64,000 bases of DNA from Candidatus Electryonea clarkiae (GTDB taxonomy: Bacteria; Electryoneota; Electryoneia; Electryoneales; Electryoneaceae): contig JAVCCM010000021.1 of the NCBI GenBank assembly GCA_030765455.1, positions 1-64,000 on the forward strand, read 5' to 3'. Positions 42,987 to 52,465 of the stretch are shown one piece after another. Made by a program: the position numbers and the translations under genes. Each line of letters begins with the position of its first letter. The first letter of the stretch is position 1. The notes under the pieces were generated by a model. That model was not told the origin of the DNA. It searched no databases and saw only the letters and a list, made by a program, of their open reading frames with translations.

Positions 42987-45900
42987 ATGAAGATAGGTAT
43001 TGTTAGATTTTGTCTCCCAGTTTACGCAACGATATCACTTACAGCTTCGACATCCTTTGCGCAAATCGAATTTACCCAACACACTATAGCGCAAAATTTC
43101 GTCAGCGCCCACGAAGTTCATGCGATTGATATGGACGGTGATAATGACATTGATGTTATTGGTGCAGCATACACCGATGATGATATTACATGGTGGGAGA
43201 ACAACGGAAACCAGGTTTTCACCGAGCATCTGATCGAGGGAAACTTTGACGGTGCGAGGTCTGTTCATGCGGCAGATATAGATGGTGACGGCGATATCGA
43301 CTTCTTTGCGGCGGCGAGGAATGCCAACGATGTTGCATGGTGGGAAAATGACGGAGACCAGGACTTCACACAGCATACGATTGAGGGAAATTTCGACGGT
43401 GCGGCTTTTCTGCGGTCGGTTGATATGGATGGTGATGATGATATTGATGTGGTTAGTGCCGCCGTTGATGTGGGTGATGTACTATGGTGGGAGAATGACG
43501 GCGACCAGGACTTTACAGAACACACAGTTACTGATGATTTCGATTACCCAGTTGCCCTTGATATTGCTGACGTGGATAGCGATGGCGATATCGATGTCCT
43601 CGCTGCCGGGCAAAGGGCAAACTCAATAACATGGTGGGAAAACGACGGGGACGAGGACTTCACAGAGCATAACATTATAGACGATTTCGAAGGCGCATAT
43701 TCGGTGTATGCAGTTGATGTCGATGATGACGGAGATATGGATGTAATCGGTACTGCGCTCCTGGATGACGAAGTTGCCTGGTGGGAGAATGATGGGGATG
43801 AAGATTTCACCATGCATCTGATTGCGGACGAGATTGACGGCGCCAGGTATGTAGTCGCTGCTGACCTGGATTTAGACGGTGACATGGATTTGACAGTAGC
43901 AGCAGCATATGCCAATGAGATATTATGGTGGGAAAACAACGGAGACCAGGAATTCACCGAGCATCTGGTAATTGAAAATTACACAGGTGCTTCCTCGGTC
44001 TATGTGGCAGATGTTGACTTGGACGGTGATATTGATATCCTGGGAACTGCGAGTGGTGGAAACTTTGTGTCGTGGTGGGAAAACGATCTTGATCCCGAGC
44101 CGGATGCAACCCTCGCAGGAACTGTGACGGACGGTGAGAACGGTGATCCTGTCGAAGATGCGATAGTCCGCGCCGGTGTGGTCCGTGACACGACTGATGC
44201 AAACGGGAACTATTTCATTGATAATGTCTTGTCGGGCGAACGGACGGTAATTGTCACACACCCTGAATATTCACGACACATTGAAGAGATAGAAATTGAA
44301 GTGGGTGAGAATACCCTAAACATGGAATTATTCCCCCTCTCCACTGTTTCCGGAACAGTCACTGATATTGACAATGGCGATGCCATCGAAGACGCCGAAA
44401 TTCGTTTCCATACCGATGAAACAACCACTGACGAAAACGGCGAATGGGAACTCCCTCCCCAGGAACAAGGCGAACACCGCGTAGTTATCAACGCCGACCA
44501 CTACTATGTTTTCAATGAACAAGTGGAGGTGGAACCAGGGGAAAACTTCTTCGAATTCGAGCTGATCCCTCTTGCTACGATAAGCGGAACCATTACCGAT
44601 TCCGAAACGGAAGCGGCTGTTGAGGATGCTGACATTGTTTTCGGAGATTTTCTCTACACGGCAATTTCTGACGAAAACGGGGATTATTCTATCGAGGACG
44701 TTGAAGCCGGGGAATACGAGGTAACTATCACCACAGATGGTTATTTCGAGTTTACAGATGATATCGAGGTCGAAGAACGAGAAAACGAGATAGATTTTTC
44801 GATTGATATCCTGTCGGGAGATTTGACAGGTATAGTATCAGATGCTTTGACGCAGGAGCTTCTCTTTGAAGCAACAGTCACTGTGATTGATCCGGAAACA
44901 GGCGAAATTTATCGTGAAGCCCTGACTGACGAGGACGGAGAGTACACTGCTGAGGCGCTTCATGACGGGATCAGGTACCTGGTTTTCGCAGAATTGGAGA
45001 GATATGCGCGATCAGATACCGAAGAAGTTCTGATCAGTTGGGATCGTGATAATGAGCAGGATTTTTTGCTGACGCCAATTTATGAATGGACGATACAACA
45101 AATACAGGTGGGAGCGTGGGGAGACTGGGTAAGCACTACAGGTATAGTTACCCAGGGAACGAACGTGACCGACACCGAACATACGAGTATCTATATACAG
45201 GATAACTCCGACTGGGGGATACTGATTTATGATGATGCACCCTGGGAAGAGGACGACATCATGCGGGGTGATGATGTGTCTGTCATTGGTTTTGTGGAAG
45301 AAGGTAATGATATCACCCAGATTACTCAATTCGAGATCGAAGTCATCAGTAATGATAATGATTTACCAGATCCATTGGAAGAATCTACCGGCGATATGAG
45401 TGGGAATTCGCAACGTGAGGGTACCTGGGGTCAAATCACCGGACAAATCAACCGTGATCCACCCGAAGATGGTGATTATTCCCTGATCGTGGATGATGGG
45501 AGTGGTCAGTGCGAAGTACGAATCATCGAAACAACCGGCATCGACCTGTCTGAGTTCTCCGCTAACGATTGGGGAACATTTACCGGTGTTATCGGTCTTT
45601 CCCGCCAGGGACTGCGAATTATTCCGAACATGGATGAAGACGTTGCACGTATAGCCATCGACCCGCCGACAGACCTGACAGCAGATCAGGAGGTGATACA
45701 GGGAGATACACTTCAACTTGAAGTAACATTGTCATGGGCGCATGACCATCTCGATGACTGGCTTCGTTTCAAGATCTACCGTGATGACGAACATATCGGA
45801 AACACCCAGGAATTGTCTTGGACTGAGATCCATGTTGACCCGAATCCCGGTGAGTACGAAAGCTATTCCTGGATATACTCTGTAACAGCAGTATATGATG

Positions 45901-46250
45901 AAGGTGAATCGGAACATTCAAACGAGGTTGAAGTGGTCTGGGATATTACTTCCGTCAATGAACGTCCCTACAGCGGTATCCCGACAGAATGGGCGCTGGA
46001 GGCGGTATATCCTAATCCGTTTAATCCAGAATTATCTATAATAATTGCCTTGCCCGAGCAGTCGGAACTGAATGTACGAATATTCAATATCCTCGGAGAA
46101 CAGGTAGTGGTAATAGCTGACGAAATTTTACTGCCAGGATATAAAAATTTCACCTTCAATGCTTCAAATCTTTCCAGTGGAATTTATTTGATCCATGCAA
46201 ATGTGCCGGGCAAGATGGATGAGGTGAGGAAGGTTGTGTTAATGAGGTAG
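42987..46250 (+). CDS. Secreted modular T9SS cargo, paralogue of the 35812 gene with one extra Ig-like domain
   Basis: 1087 residues, ATG with AGAGGT upstream. Layout as in the 35812 protein: signal peptide (about 1-26), seven FG-GAP-like units with WWENDGDQDFTEH, then four carboxypeptidase-regulatory-like domains instead of three (ATLAGTVTDGENGDPVED, STVSGTVTDIDNGDAIED, ATISGTITDSETEAAVED, GDLTGIVSDALTQELLFE), two OB-like domains, an FN3-like domain and the sorting domain (YPNPFNPELSIIIALPEQS to VPGKMDEVRKVVLMR). Parts of the second OB domain are almost identical in DNA to the 35812 gene, for example around 45560-45625 and 38150-38215. The TAG stop is the head of a REP-like element. Surface protein; ligand unknown. 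Confidence 0.88.
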   Translation: MKIGIVRFCLPVYATISLTASTSFAQIEFTQHTIAQNFVSAHEVHAIDMDGDNDIDVIGAAYTDDDITWWENNGNQVFTEHLIEGNFDGARSVHAADIDGDGDIDFFAAARNANDVAWWENDGDQDFTQHTIEGNFDGAAFLRSVDMDGDDDIDVVSAAVDVGDVLWWENDGDQDFTEHTVTDDFDYPVALDIADVDSDGDIDVLAAGQRANSITWWENDGDEDFTEHNIIDDFEGAYSVYAVDVDDDGDMDVIGTALLDDEVAWWENDGDEDFTMHLIADEIDGARYVVAADLDLDGDMDLTVAAAYANEILWWENNGDQEFTEHLVIENYTGASSVYVADVDLDGDIDILGTASGGNFVSWWENDLDPEPDATLAGTVTDGENGDPVEDAIVRAGVVRDTTDANGNYFIDNVLSGERTVIVTHPEYSRHIEEIEIEVGENTLNMELFPLSTVSGTVTDIDNGDAIEDAEIRFHTDETTTDENGEWELPPQEQGEHRVVINADHYYVFNEQVEVEPGENFFEFELIPLATISGTITDSETEAAVEDADIVFGDFLYTAISDENGDYSIEDVEAGEYEVTITTDGYFEFTDDIEVEERENEIDFSIDILSGDLTGIVSDALTQELLFEATVTVIDPETGEIYREALTDEDGEYTAEALHDGIRYLVFAELERYARSDTEEVLISWDRDNEQDFLLTPIYEWTIQQIQVGAWGDWVSTTGIVTQGTNVTDTEHTSIYIQDNSDWGILIYDDAPWEEDDIMRGDDVSVIGFVEEGNDITQITQFEIEVISNDNDLPDPLEESTGDMSGNSQREGTWGQITGQINRDPPEDGDYSLIVDDGSGQCEVRIIETTGIDLSEFSANDWGTFTGVIGLSRQGLRIIPNMDEDVARIAIDPPTDLTADQEVIQGDTLQLEVTLSWAHDHLDDWLRFKIYRDDEHIGNTQELSWTEIHVDPNPGEYESYSWIYSVTAVYDEGESEHSNEVEVVWDITSVNERPYSGIPTEWALEAVYPNPFNPELSIIIALPEQSELNVRIFNILGEQVVVIADEILLPGYKNFTFNASNLSSGIYLIHANVPGKMDEVRKVVLMR

Positions 46251-46354
46251 GCGCGGGTCTCCGAACCGGGCATTTTGTGGTCAATATTTGCGCGAATCTT
46301 TGAACCGCGAATTTTGTGGTTAATATGTGCGCGGTTCGGAGACCCGCGCCTACC
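46246..46354. repeat. Inverted pair of GTAG-headed GC-rich REP-like palindromes with internal tandem copy
   Basis: Arm 46246-46268 (GGTAGGCGCGGGTCTCCG and AACCG) and arm 46332-46354 are exact 23-base reverse complements. Each head GTAG is followed by GCGCGG-N9-CCGCGC (one mismatch in the left copy). Between them a 39-base unit (46251-46289, GCGCG...CATTTTGTGGTCAATATTT) is repeated in tandem at 46290-46328 with about eight changes. The first TAG is the stop codon of the gene at 42987. Confidence 0.87.
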
Positions 46355-46393
46355 TTGATAGATTAAATTGATATGCACTAACGGGAGGCAAAG

Positions 46394-49300
46394 ATGAGGT
46401 ATCAATTCTTAAATATCGTTATCGCAGGATTAGCTGTAATTGCGATAATTACTGCCGGTTCAGCCCAGGAAGATTTCCGTACCTGGGAACCGGGAAATGG
46501 TGTAGCTGTTCGGCAGGGGTACCATATTGGGTGGGAGGACCACTACTATTATCGTCCTCATTTTCAACAAACCGCCACAGACGCAGAGGGAAATCTCTGT
46601 ATTGTCTGGTCTGATTCTCGCGCCGGTGATAATGATATTTATGCCCAGATAATAACAGCGGAAAATGGTGCAGCCTGGGATGAAGGTGGTTTGCTGCTGG
46701 CAAATGGATACACACGCCAGGAGGATCCACATATTATGGCTACAAGTGACGACGGTTGGATACTGACTTGGGTGGACTATCGTTTTGATGTGGATTTTGA
46801 TGATTTGGGCGATATATGGATGCAAAAATTCAATTCTGATGGCGAACCGCAGTGGCAGTACCGGGAAGAGCCCATGAGTTGGGGAATACCAATTGCTCGT
46901 GTGCAGCGAAAACAAATCGCAGTCCAGACATTCAGTGACGGTGAGGGAGGCGGAATTGCTGTATGGGCGGATGCACGTAACGGTTCAGCCGACATCTATT
47001 GCCAGCGTGTCGATTCCAACGGGGAAGCGCCTGAAGGATGGACTGATTTTGCCATCTATGATACTACTTATGGCACCCAGCAGCTTGGAAATCTAATGGT
47101 TGCAGGCGGACCCGAAGCCCAGGGTACACTTGAAGGTGGTTATACTGCTGACACAGATGGCGCCGGTGGAATCTTCGTTGGTTGGAGAGATACGAGAGAC
47201 CCGCATAATCAAAATCTCTATGCCCAGCGTGTAAGTTTTGACGGTGACCTGATGTGGGATCCGGAACATCCTGATTCAGCTCACGGAACCCGTGGACTGC
47301 CAATTTGTCTCGAGGATCAAGAACAGTATGGACTGCAACTCTGCCCGGACGGCGAAGGTGGCGCTTTTTTTGCTTGGCAAGATTTTCGAGACGATTTCAA
47401 TGGTGATATTTTCGGTCAGCGAGTTGATGCCAACGGTAACATCCTCTGGACTGAGGATGGTGATAGTATAGTTGTCGCTGAAGCTTCCCAACAGAAACTC
47501 CAAATTATCAACAGCTCCCCCGGCGAAGCAATTATACTCTGGGAAGACCAGAGAGAAGATTTCTACACCTCCGATCTCCGAATGCAGAAACTCAGTGGTG
47601 ATGATGGACTGGAACTCAATTGGGGTGAAGTAGGTCAGGAAACAGATGGCTTGGTACTTTCCGATGCTGATGATAATCAAATGAATGTACGCCTTGTTCC
47701 GGATGAAGCAGGAGGCGCCGTGATTTGCTGGCAGGACGAAAGGCATGATGAATACCCAAACCAGGATATCTATGCTAATCGTATTAATTCCGATGGTGAA
47801 AAACTCTGGGATGAAGGAAATGGGATCGTTGTTTGTGATGCAGCGCTCGAGCAGAAAGAAAACAATGTTCAAGTTATGGACGATGCAGCGGGTGTTGTCT
47901 GGCTTGATTATCGACTCGGATTCTCCGGGCTGTATTATCAAAAATTTGATATGATTAACGGCGAAGAATTGGAAACAAATAATGGTGAAATGATAGTCCA
48001 GGGTTTTGATTATAATGCATATAGAGCGCATTTGATGCTTGACGGAACTGATATTTACCTGGGTTATGATGACTACCGTTTAGGAGCATGGGGGAAATAC
48101 TGCTACCTGCATAAGTTAAATCTTGATACCGGTGAGAATCTCTGGCCTGAAGATGGCATTACTGTGACACCCGGATATCCATTTGATGATGATACCGTTA
48201 GAGTCAGAATGGATTCCGTTGTTTACGCAGTGAATAATGATGGTGAAATATTTTCTGCCTGGAATGATACTCGTAATAGTTATTATTACGTGGTTGCAGC
48301 CCAAAAATTCGACTCAGATGGAAATATTCTGTGGGGTAACCGTGGTTCTGTCGTTGCACCACCCGAGGGTGAGTATGGACACCGTGATCAACACAGACCA
48401 AAAATTCTCCCGGCAGAAGATGGTGGATTATATGTAGCTTTCCACAAATACACAGATAGTTTTTATCAGAATATCCTGATCCAGCTACTTGATTCCGATG
48501 GAGAACCGCTGTGGACAGACAATGATCATAATGCTGTTGAAGTGACAGATACATTACGTGATCATTACCTTGAGGGAATAAAATATTTTGATGATGGCTC
48601 TATTCTTGTTGTGTTTAACAGAACAGTAACACCACGTAATTACGACATACTTGCACAAAGAATCAGCGAAGACGGTGAATTTCTATGGGATGAACCGTTA
48701 GCGATATGCATCTGTGACAGCAGCAGACAATGGAAGGCAAAACTAACGAATGTTCATGATGGCATACTGATAGCATGGGAAGATGAGCGACGCGTTTGGC
48801 CTATAAGAGATATATATGGTCAGATAATCAATCCGGATGGAACCGTTCGCTGGGAAGAGAATGGACTTCAATTAACTGCCATGGATAATCAACAACAACA
48901 TATATCATTGGGAATCCGTGAAGACAATGCGTGGACTTTTTGGCTTGCCTGGCAAGACTGGCGTGATCCACAAAATCCTGATATTTATGTCCAGCGATTT
49001 GATCTTGAAGGGGAAGCTCTGTTTGAACCCGCAACTGGTATAAGGCTTGGAATCCAGGATAATGATATAGATCAAGAGCACCCGAGGGTAGTTGTTGGGA
49101 ATGAACAGGACGCATACATCGTCTGGGAACAAGGGAGAGGTTATTCAGTTGATTTGCTATATACACATCTTGACAGTGACGGTGAACCGATCTCCCAGGC
49201 ATATAGCGGAAATGGTTTAGTACTTTGTGATGCCTACCATAAACAGATAAAACCGGTAATAACCAGTGACCGTGAAGGTGGATTCATAGCCGCCTGGGAA

Positions 49301-49696
49301 GATTTAAGATCTACTGATGATAATGATGCTTATTATGGGAATTTTCATTATAGCATATATGCTCAACGTGTAAATGATGGTTTGGTGGGATTAAATGGAC
49401 GTCAACAATCCTCTCTGCCTCAATTGAAATTAAATCCGGCGTATCCAAATCCATTCAATCCGACAGCAAGAATCAGCTTTGAAGTCCCTGTAAGATCGAG
49501 TGTGCAATTGACTGTATATGATATTCTTGGTCGTGAGGTTGCTGAACTGGTGAACAGACAGCTTGAATCAGGTAAACATGAAGTTGTCTGGAATGGTTGT
49601 GATGCAGCAGATAATCCTGTTTCATCCGGCACATACTTTTACCGGCTTGAAGCAGATGGAGTAGAAATCGTAAGAAAAGCGATTTTAATTAAGTAG
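46394..49696 (+). CDS. Secreted W-D-R repeat protein with FlgD-like T9SS sorting domain
   Basis: 1100 residues, ATG after CGGGAGG. Signal peptide about 1-25 (IVIAGLAVIAIITAGSAQ). The body consists of many degenerate repeats of about 50-60 residues with the pattern W-x-D-x-R-x4-DIYAQ and DSNGE-x3-W (WSDSRAGDNDIYAQII, WADARNGSADIYCQRVDSNG, WQDFRDDFNGDIFGQRVDAN), probably a set of propeller blades. The end is an Ig-like domain related to FlgD (YPNPFNPTARISFEVPVRSS, YDILGREVAELVNRQLESGK, SGTYFYRLEADGVEIVRKAI), the alternative form of the T9SS type A domain without the PGKMDEVRK tail. Secreted; function unknown. Its TAG stop again coincides with the head of a REP-like element. Confidence 0.87.
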   Translation: MRYQFLNIVIAGLAVIAIITAGSAQEDFRTWEPGNGVAVRQGYHIGWEDHYYYRPHFQQTATDAEGNLCIVWSDSRAGDNDIYAQIITAENGAAWDEGGLLLANGYTRQEDPHIMATSDDGWILTWVDYRFDVDFDDLGDIWMQKFNSDGEPQWQYREEPMSWGIPIARVQRKQIAVQTFSDGEGGGIAVWADARNGSADIYCQRVDSNGEAPEGWTDFAIYDTTYGTQQLGNLMVAGGPEAQGTLEGGYTADTDGAGGIFVGWRDTRDPHNQNLYAQRVSFDGDLMWDPEHPDSAHGTRGLPICLEDQEQYGLQLCPDGEGGAFFAWQDFRDDFNGDIFGQRVDANGNILWTEDGDSIVVAEASQQKLQIINSSPGEAIILWEDQREDFYTSDLRMQKLSGDDGLELNWGEVGQETDGLVLSDADDNQMNVRLVPDEAGGAVICWQDERHDEYPNQDIYANRINSDGEKLWDEGNGIVVCDAALEQKENNVQVMDDAAGVVWLDYRLGFSGLYYQKFDMINGEELETNNGEMIVQGFDYNAYRAHLMLDGTDIYLGYDDYRLGAWGKYCYLHKLNLDTGENLWPEDGITVTPGYPFDDDTVRVRMDSVVYAVNNDGEIFSAWNDTRNSYYYVVAAQKFDSDGNILWGNRGSVVAPPEGEYGHRDQHRPKILPAEDGGLYVAFHKYTDSFYQNILIQLLDSDGEPLWTDNDHNAVEVTDTLRDHYLEGIKYFDDGSILVVFNRTVTPRNYDILAQRISEDGEFLWDEPLAICICDSSRQWKAKLTNVHDGILIAWEDERRVWPIRDIYGQIINPDGTVRWEENGLQLTAMDNQQQHISLGIREDNAWTFWLAWQDWRDPQNPDIYVQRFDLEGEALFEPATGIRLGIQDNDIDQEHPRVVVGNEQDAYIVWEQGRGYSVDLLYTHLDSDGEPISQAYSGNGLVLCDAYHKQIKPVITSDREGGFIAAWEDLRSTDDNDAYYGNFHYSIYAQRVNDGLVGLNGRQQSSLPQLKLNPAYPNPFNPTARISFEVPVRSSVQLTVYDILGREVAELVNRQLESGKHEVVWNGCDAADNPVSSGTYFYRLEADGVEIVRKAILIK

Positions 49697-49789
49697 GCGC
49701 GGGTCTCCGAACCGCGCATTCGCGAGCTGCGCAATTACCAACAGTGCGGTCATGCGCAACTTATGCCTGGTTCGGAGACCCAGACCTAC
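49693..49789. repeat. Second inverted pair of GTAG-headed GC-rich REP-like palindromes
   Basis: The left copy (GTAGGCGCGGGTCTCCGAAC then CGCGC, from 49693) is the intact version of the unit at 46246. The right copy (49769-49789, GGTTCGGAGACCCAGACCTAC) is its reverse complement with two changes. The head TAG (49694-49696) is the stop codon of the 46394 gene. About 50 bases separate the arms. Confidence 0.85.
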
Positions 49790-49822
49790 TTCATAATGTT
49801 TGCAGAGTTAATTGGATAGTTG

Positions 49823-49920
49823 TTATCCTGTTTATCCTTGATATCCTTACATCCTGTGAATTAGTTACTGCAATAAAAAACATTTACAGGATATAAGGAT
49901 GGTTAGGATGTTAAGGATAA
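49823..49920. repeat. A/T-rich imperfect inverted repeat
   Basis: TTATCCTGTTTATCCTTG (49823 on, through ATCCTGTGAA at 49860) is an imperfect reverse complement of the segment 49884-49920 (TTACAGGATATAAGGATG through TTAAGGATAA). Both arms are built from repeated ATCCT/AGGAT words. It follows directly behind the REP pair, filling the gap before the gene at 49945. Confidence 0.6.
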
Positions 49921-49944
49921 AAGAGAGTAAAAGAAGAGAAAAAG

Positions 49945-52290
49945 ATGAAGAGAGTAATCGCAGTTTTTCTGACCGGGAGTTTGATAGCGATACTGATCCC
50001 ATTAGTACATGCCCAGATTGAATTCACAGAATATGAAGTAGGAGATGGATTCAGTGGGGCGTTCGCTTACCCAGTAGATATGGATGGTGATAACGACATT
50101 GATGTTATCGCCTCAGCCTCAACCGATGATGATGTCGCATGGTTCGAGAATGACGGTGACGGGAATTTTGAGGAACATACCATTACAGATTTTCTTGATG
50201 GTGCCAGGTTCGTTTTTGCGATTGATCTTGACGAGGATGATGACATTGATGTGATCACTGCCGGCGACCTTGCCTCCCGTATCGACTGGTGGGAAAACGA
50301 TGGCGATATGGACTTCACACAAAACCTGATCCGCACCGGTCTTAACCGTCCGATCTGTGTTCATGCCGCCGATGTGGACAGCGATGGCGATATGGACGTG
50401 CTTTGTACCGCATATTTAAATAATTCCATCTTCTGGTACGAAAATGACGGCGATCAAGAATTTACCGAACACGTCATCGTTAACAATTTCACCGCACCCC
50501 ATTATGTTTATGCCCATGATCTCGACCAGGATGACGACATGGATATCCTCGCCGCCGGAAATACTATAAATAGTGTTACCTGGTGGGAGAACAACGGGGA
50601 AGAGGTTTTCACCCAGCGCCTTATCGCTACCTTCACCGGACCTAAATCATTGCGTGTCTTCGACGTAAACCGGGACGGTAATCTCGATGTGCTCGCCGCG
50701 GGAATCAATACAGCATCTTGGTTCGAAAATGATGGCAACCAGTTATTTACAGAACATGTTGTCGCTGATGAATTAGGAGCGAACTGGTATGATGTACATG
50801 CAGCAGATCTTGACGAAGACGATGATATTGATATTATGACTGTGGCTTATGGTGACGATATAGCTACCTGGTGGGAAAATATTGGCGATGAAGAATTTGA
50901 AGAACACAGTCTTTCTGATAATATCGATGGCGCATTGACTGCTCATACAGTCGATATCGACAATGACGGTGATCTTGATATAGTCGTTTCAGCATACACA
51001 GGTGGATACATCTCATGGTTCGCCAACTCTATGTACAGTCCACCCGGCGAATTCGAACTTTTAAGCCCACGTAACAGGGCTGAAATCGACACTTCAGAAT
51101 GCACTTTTTCCTGGGAAGCCTCGCCCAACCTTGAAATCGGGGATACAATTTTCTATGAACTATATCTCGATATCAGCGAAGATTTCGAAGAACCGCAAAT
51201 CTACGATACAGGGACAGATACTATCTTTACAGTTGAGAATCTTGAAGACGACACCGAGTACTGGTGGAAAGTATTAGCATCCGATCTTGCCGGAAATACA
51301 CGTTGGAGCGAAGATGCCTGGATGTTATCAATCTATGTCCCCCAGCCGCCACTCCCTTTCAACCTGATTTCGCCGGATAGTGGAGCTGTTGTGACTGATT
51401 ATGACGTAGAACTGACCTGGAATTCAAGTATTGATCCCGACCCTGATGACGAAGTCGAATATGAACTTTATATATCTTTTGACCCGGAAGAGATGGGAAC
51501 TCCGGAAGAACGTGCATTTGATGATACCACCTACACCTTTAACGCTCGAAGCCAGCGAGTCCATTACTGGACTGTACGAGCCATCGACGACAATACCGAG
51601 GGCACATGGGCAGACCAGGTCTGGAGTTTCAACATAGATATTCCCGAACCGCCTGAACATTTCAGTCTGTTAGCTCCGGAAGACGAAACTGTTATCCCCT
51701 GGGCGGATCCACTGCTGGTTACAACCGTCTGGCTCAGTTCTACAGATCCTGACCAAGGAGATGTTGTTGCATATAATCTTAAAATTACAGTCCATCTAAA
51801 CGACACTTCAGAAGTTAACCTGGAATACAACGATCTTACTGACACCAGCTATACCATCAACATACCCGCCGATGCCGAGATAGAAAACTGGACAGAGAAT
51901 ATCCATGTAGTTTGGGAGGTGGAAGCTATTTCCGAACCTGACATAGTCCCCTGCAACCGGTCTTTTGAGTTCTACCTCGAACCGGAAGTTGATGTCGATG
52001 AATTTGATGAATCGAATATCCCGGCAAGGTACGAGATAGCGGAATTATTCCCCAATCCGTTTAATACAAGTATTAATATCAAAATTGGTTTACCAACAGA
52101 ATCATTACTAAAATTGACTGTTTATAATATACTTGGTGAGTCGGCTTCCGTTATTACAGAGGATTCTTATCCTGCTGGATGGCAAGGTTTCACCTTTGAT
52201 GCTTCAATTCTGACAAGCGGAATCTACTTCATCCACGCCAGCGTTCCGGGGAAGATGGATGAGGTTAGGAAAGTGGTGTTGATTAGATGA
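49945..52290 (+). CDS. Secreted T9SS cargo: seven-blade FG-GAP propeller and three FN3-like domains
   Basis: 781 residues, ATG with AGAAGAG upstream. Signal peptide about 1-23 (VFLTGSLIAILIPLVHAQ). Seven FG-GAP-like units (about 24-360) carry the DxDxDxDIDV loop and WFENDGD/WWENNGE. Then come three FN3-like domains, each starting PPxxFxLLSP or LISP (about 363-465, 468-560, 562-690), and a sorting domain (LFPNPFNTSINIKIGLPTES to VPGKMDEVRKVVLIR). It lacks the Ig/OB cassette of its neighbours, so the same propeller has been joined to another stalk. Likely surface binding protein. Confidence 0.87.
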   Translation: MKRVIAVFLTGSLIAILIPLVHAQIEFTEYEVGDGFSGAFAYPVDMDGDNDIDVIASASTDDDVAWFENDGDGNFEEHTITDFLDGARFVFAIDLDEDDDIDVITAGDLASRIDWWENDGDMDFTQNLIRTGLNRPICVHAADVDSDGDMDVLCTAYLNNSIFWYENDGDQEFTEHVIVNNFTAPHYVYAHDLDQDDDMDILAAGNTINSVTWWENNGEEVFTQRLIATFTGPKSLRVFDVNRDGNLDVLAAGINTASWFENDGNQLFTEHVVADELGANWYDVHAADLDEDDDIDIMTVAYGDDIATWWENIGDEEFEEHSLSDNIDGALTAHTVDIDNDGDLDIVVSAYTGGYISWFANSMYSPPGEFELLSPRNRAEIDTSECTFSWEASPNLEIGDTIFYELYLDISEDFEEPQIYDTGTDTIFTVENLEDDTEYWWKVLASDLAGNTRWSEDAWMLSIYVPQPPLPFNLISPDSGAVVTDYDVELTWNSSIDPDPDDEVEYELYISFDPEEMGTPEERAFDDTTYTFNARSQRVHYWTVRAIDDNTEGTWADQVWSFNIDIPEPPEHFSLLAPEDETVIPWADPLLVTTVWLSSTDPDQGDVVAYNLKITVHLNDTSEVNLEYNDLTDTSYTINIPADAEIENWTENIHVVWEVEAISEPDIVPCNRSFEFYLEPEVDVDEFDESNIPARYEIAELFPNPFNTSINIKIGLPTESLLKLTVYNILGESASVITEDSYPAGWQGFTFDASILTSGIYFIHASVPGKMDEVRKVVLIR

Positions 52291-52465
52291 TTATAAACAG
52301 GTTTAGATCACTCTGCCCGAACCTGACGTATTCAAAGCTGGCTTTTTAGTATTAATTCATGATGACTATAGGAATTCAATAGTGCTGTGTCTAAATTGTA
52401 TTTAAACAATTTGTAACTTTCATTACCTGCTTTTATAACCACTGCAATTGTTGAGGGGATGAACC

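Noticed and set aside
47276..48031. Minus-strand frame of 251 codons inside the 46394 gene
   Set aside because: Lies wholly opposite a well-supported secreted protein and shows no protein pattern.
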